Part shown: positions 6,489 through 6,932 of the stretch, in pieces
Layout: every line of letters starts with the position of its first letter
How positions within the stretch are numbered: position 1 is the first letter of the stretch
Assembly (NCBI GenBank): GCA_030629925.1
Contig: DAOVOB010000057.1
Location: 1-6,932 of the forward strand
DNA length: 6,932 bases
Direction: 5' to 3'
From: Fidelibacterota bacterium
GTDB lineage: Bacteria > Fidelibacterota > Fidelibacteria > Fidelibacterales > Fidelibacteraceae
Notes under the pieces: generated by a model
What the model was told of the DNA's origin: nothing
Databases searched by the model: none
Seen by the model: the letters and a program-made list of their open reading frames with translations, nothing else
Translations under genes and position numbers: made by a program

Positions 6489-6932
6489 ATGTTAAAACGA
6501 AATTTTACTTTGGGATGTGATGTAGGAAGTTCAACGATCGTTTGCAGTGTATTGGAAACACCTGAAAAAATGGTATTGGAACCGAAAGAATTTGCTAATA
6601 ATTTTGCTGGCTTTGAGCAGTGTCTATCATGGCTTAAAGCATCAGATTTAAAAACAAAAGATATCCTGGTTTGCATGGAACATACAGGTGTCTATAGTGA
6701 ATCCTTTTGTTATTATCTTTATGATCAAAAGATCAAAGTCGTAATAGAATCCGGTGCAAAGATTAAGAAATCCTTTAAATTAGCTACCCATAAAACCGAT
6801 GAAATTGATAGCATCGCTATTGCTGAATATGCAATACGATATGCCGATCGTCTCATCGCATGGGAACCGCGCCAAAGCGCGGTTGAATCAGTTAACAGCC
6901 TTTTAAGCAGCAGGGAATTATTTGTAAAGCAC
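6489..6932 (+). CDS. IS110-family transposase (DEDD recombinase), N-terminal part, runs off window end
   Basis: The first 148 residues of an IS110-type recombinase, which inserts and excises the element using a RuvC-like DEDD site and, as established for IS621, a bridge RNA guide. The RuvC-like acidic residues are all visible: Asp11 in LGCDVGSS, Glu64 in CMEHTGVYS, and Asp104 and Asp107 in HKTDEIDSIAIAEYA, matching the family spacing. The C-terminal Tnp domain with its catalytic serine lies beyond the window. No stop or frameshift interrupts the frame, so the gene may be intact. The start is set by an AAGGAG Shine-Dalgarno (6476-6481) 7 nt before the ATG; conserved sequence begins a few residues in. 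Full-length members are usually about 300-400 residues. The noncoding stretch just upstream is the candidate bridge RNA, and the gene is probably on the same or an overlapping transcript. Confidence 0.93.
   Translation, partial: MLKRNFTLGCDVGSSTIVCSVLETPEKMVLEPKEFANNFAGFEQCLSWLKASDLKTKDILVCMEHTGVYSESFCYYLYDQKIKVVIESGAKIKKSFKLATHKTDEIDSIAIAEYAIRYADRLIAWEPRQSAVESVNSLLSSRELFVKH

Larger units (their letters stand above)
6247..6932 (+). mobile_element. IS110-family insertion sequence, left end and 5' part (right end outside window)
   Basis: The element is recognised from the DEDD transposase starting at 6489 and the roughly 240-bp structured noncoding region before it, the arrangement of the IS110 group. 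IS110 elements lack classical terminal inverted repeats, so the left boundary is inferred. A 10-nt guide-like copy of the flank ends at 6249, and a 6-nt reverse complement of 6250-6255 lies inside the second RNA loop, so both point to a junction near 6247-6250. The boundary could be off by a few bases. The right end and the rest of the transposase are not in the window. Confidence 0.7.

Noticed and set aside
6485..6676. Minus-strand open frame opposite the transposase start
   Set aside because: Shadow of the IS110 transposase, whose frame carries the DEDD residues and a good Shine-Dalgarno.

Overview
The window looks like an AT-rich bacterial chromosome segment with four housekeeping or regulatory genes, all on the + strand, followed by the left end of an IS110-family insertion sequence. 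The organism cannot be fixed from this alone. A PiT phosphate transporter fused to a PhoU-like domain, a membrane pyrophosphatase with cation-pump features and an MEP-pathway dxr together would fit the Bacteroidota/FCB side of the tree, but this is a low-confidence guess.

Layout. 1-612 is the 3' part of dxr (isoprenoid synthesis), cut by the window edge. 679-1365 is an OmpR/PhoB-type response regulator that ends at a strong, nearly perfectly symmetric terminator (1381-1415). 1525-3786 is a PiT-family phosphate transporter with a C-terminal PhoU-like helical domain and its own candidate promoter and ribosome binding site. 3845-6043 is hppA, a K+-dependent membrane pyrophosphatase, with a good sigma70-like promoter overlapping the end of the transporter gene and a terminator at 6067-6099. 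The regulator, phosphate transporter and pyrophosphatase form a plausible phosphate/pyrophosphate neighbourhood: the pyrophosphatase turns PPi into Pi and an ion gradient, and PiT carriers import Pi using such a gradient. That link is inference; no histidine kinase or pst genes are present here.

6044-6488 has no protein gene but is not empty. It holds the hppA terminator, two clusters of degenerate 7-bp tandem repeats (CGTRACK-like), a candidate IS insertion site, and a highly structured stretch directly upstream of the IS110 transposase gene (6489 to window end, truncated). That stretch fits an IS110 bridge RNA, the guide RNA known from IS621. A stem-closed loop carries a 10-nt copy of the DNA flanking the presumed left end (a left-target guide candidate). 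A second loop carries a 6-nt reverse complement of the first bases inside the presumed element (a right-donor guide candidate). The two matches abut the same point, about 6247-6250, which places the element boundary there. This is the most interesting content of the window, and it makes concrete predictions about the unseen right end.
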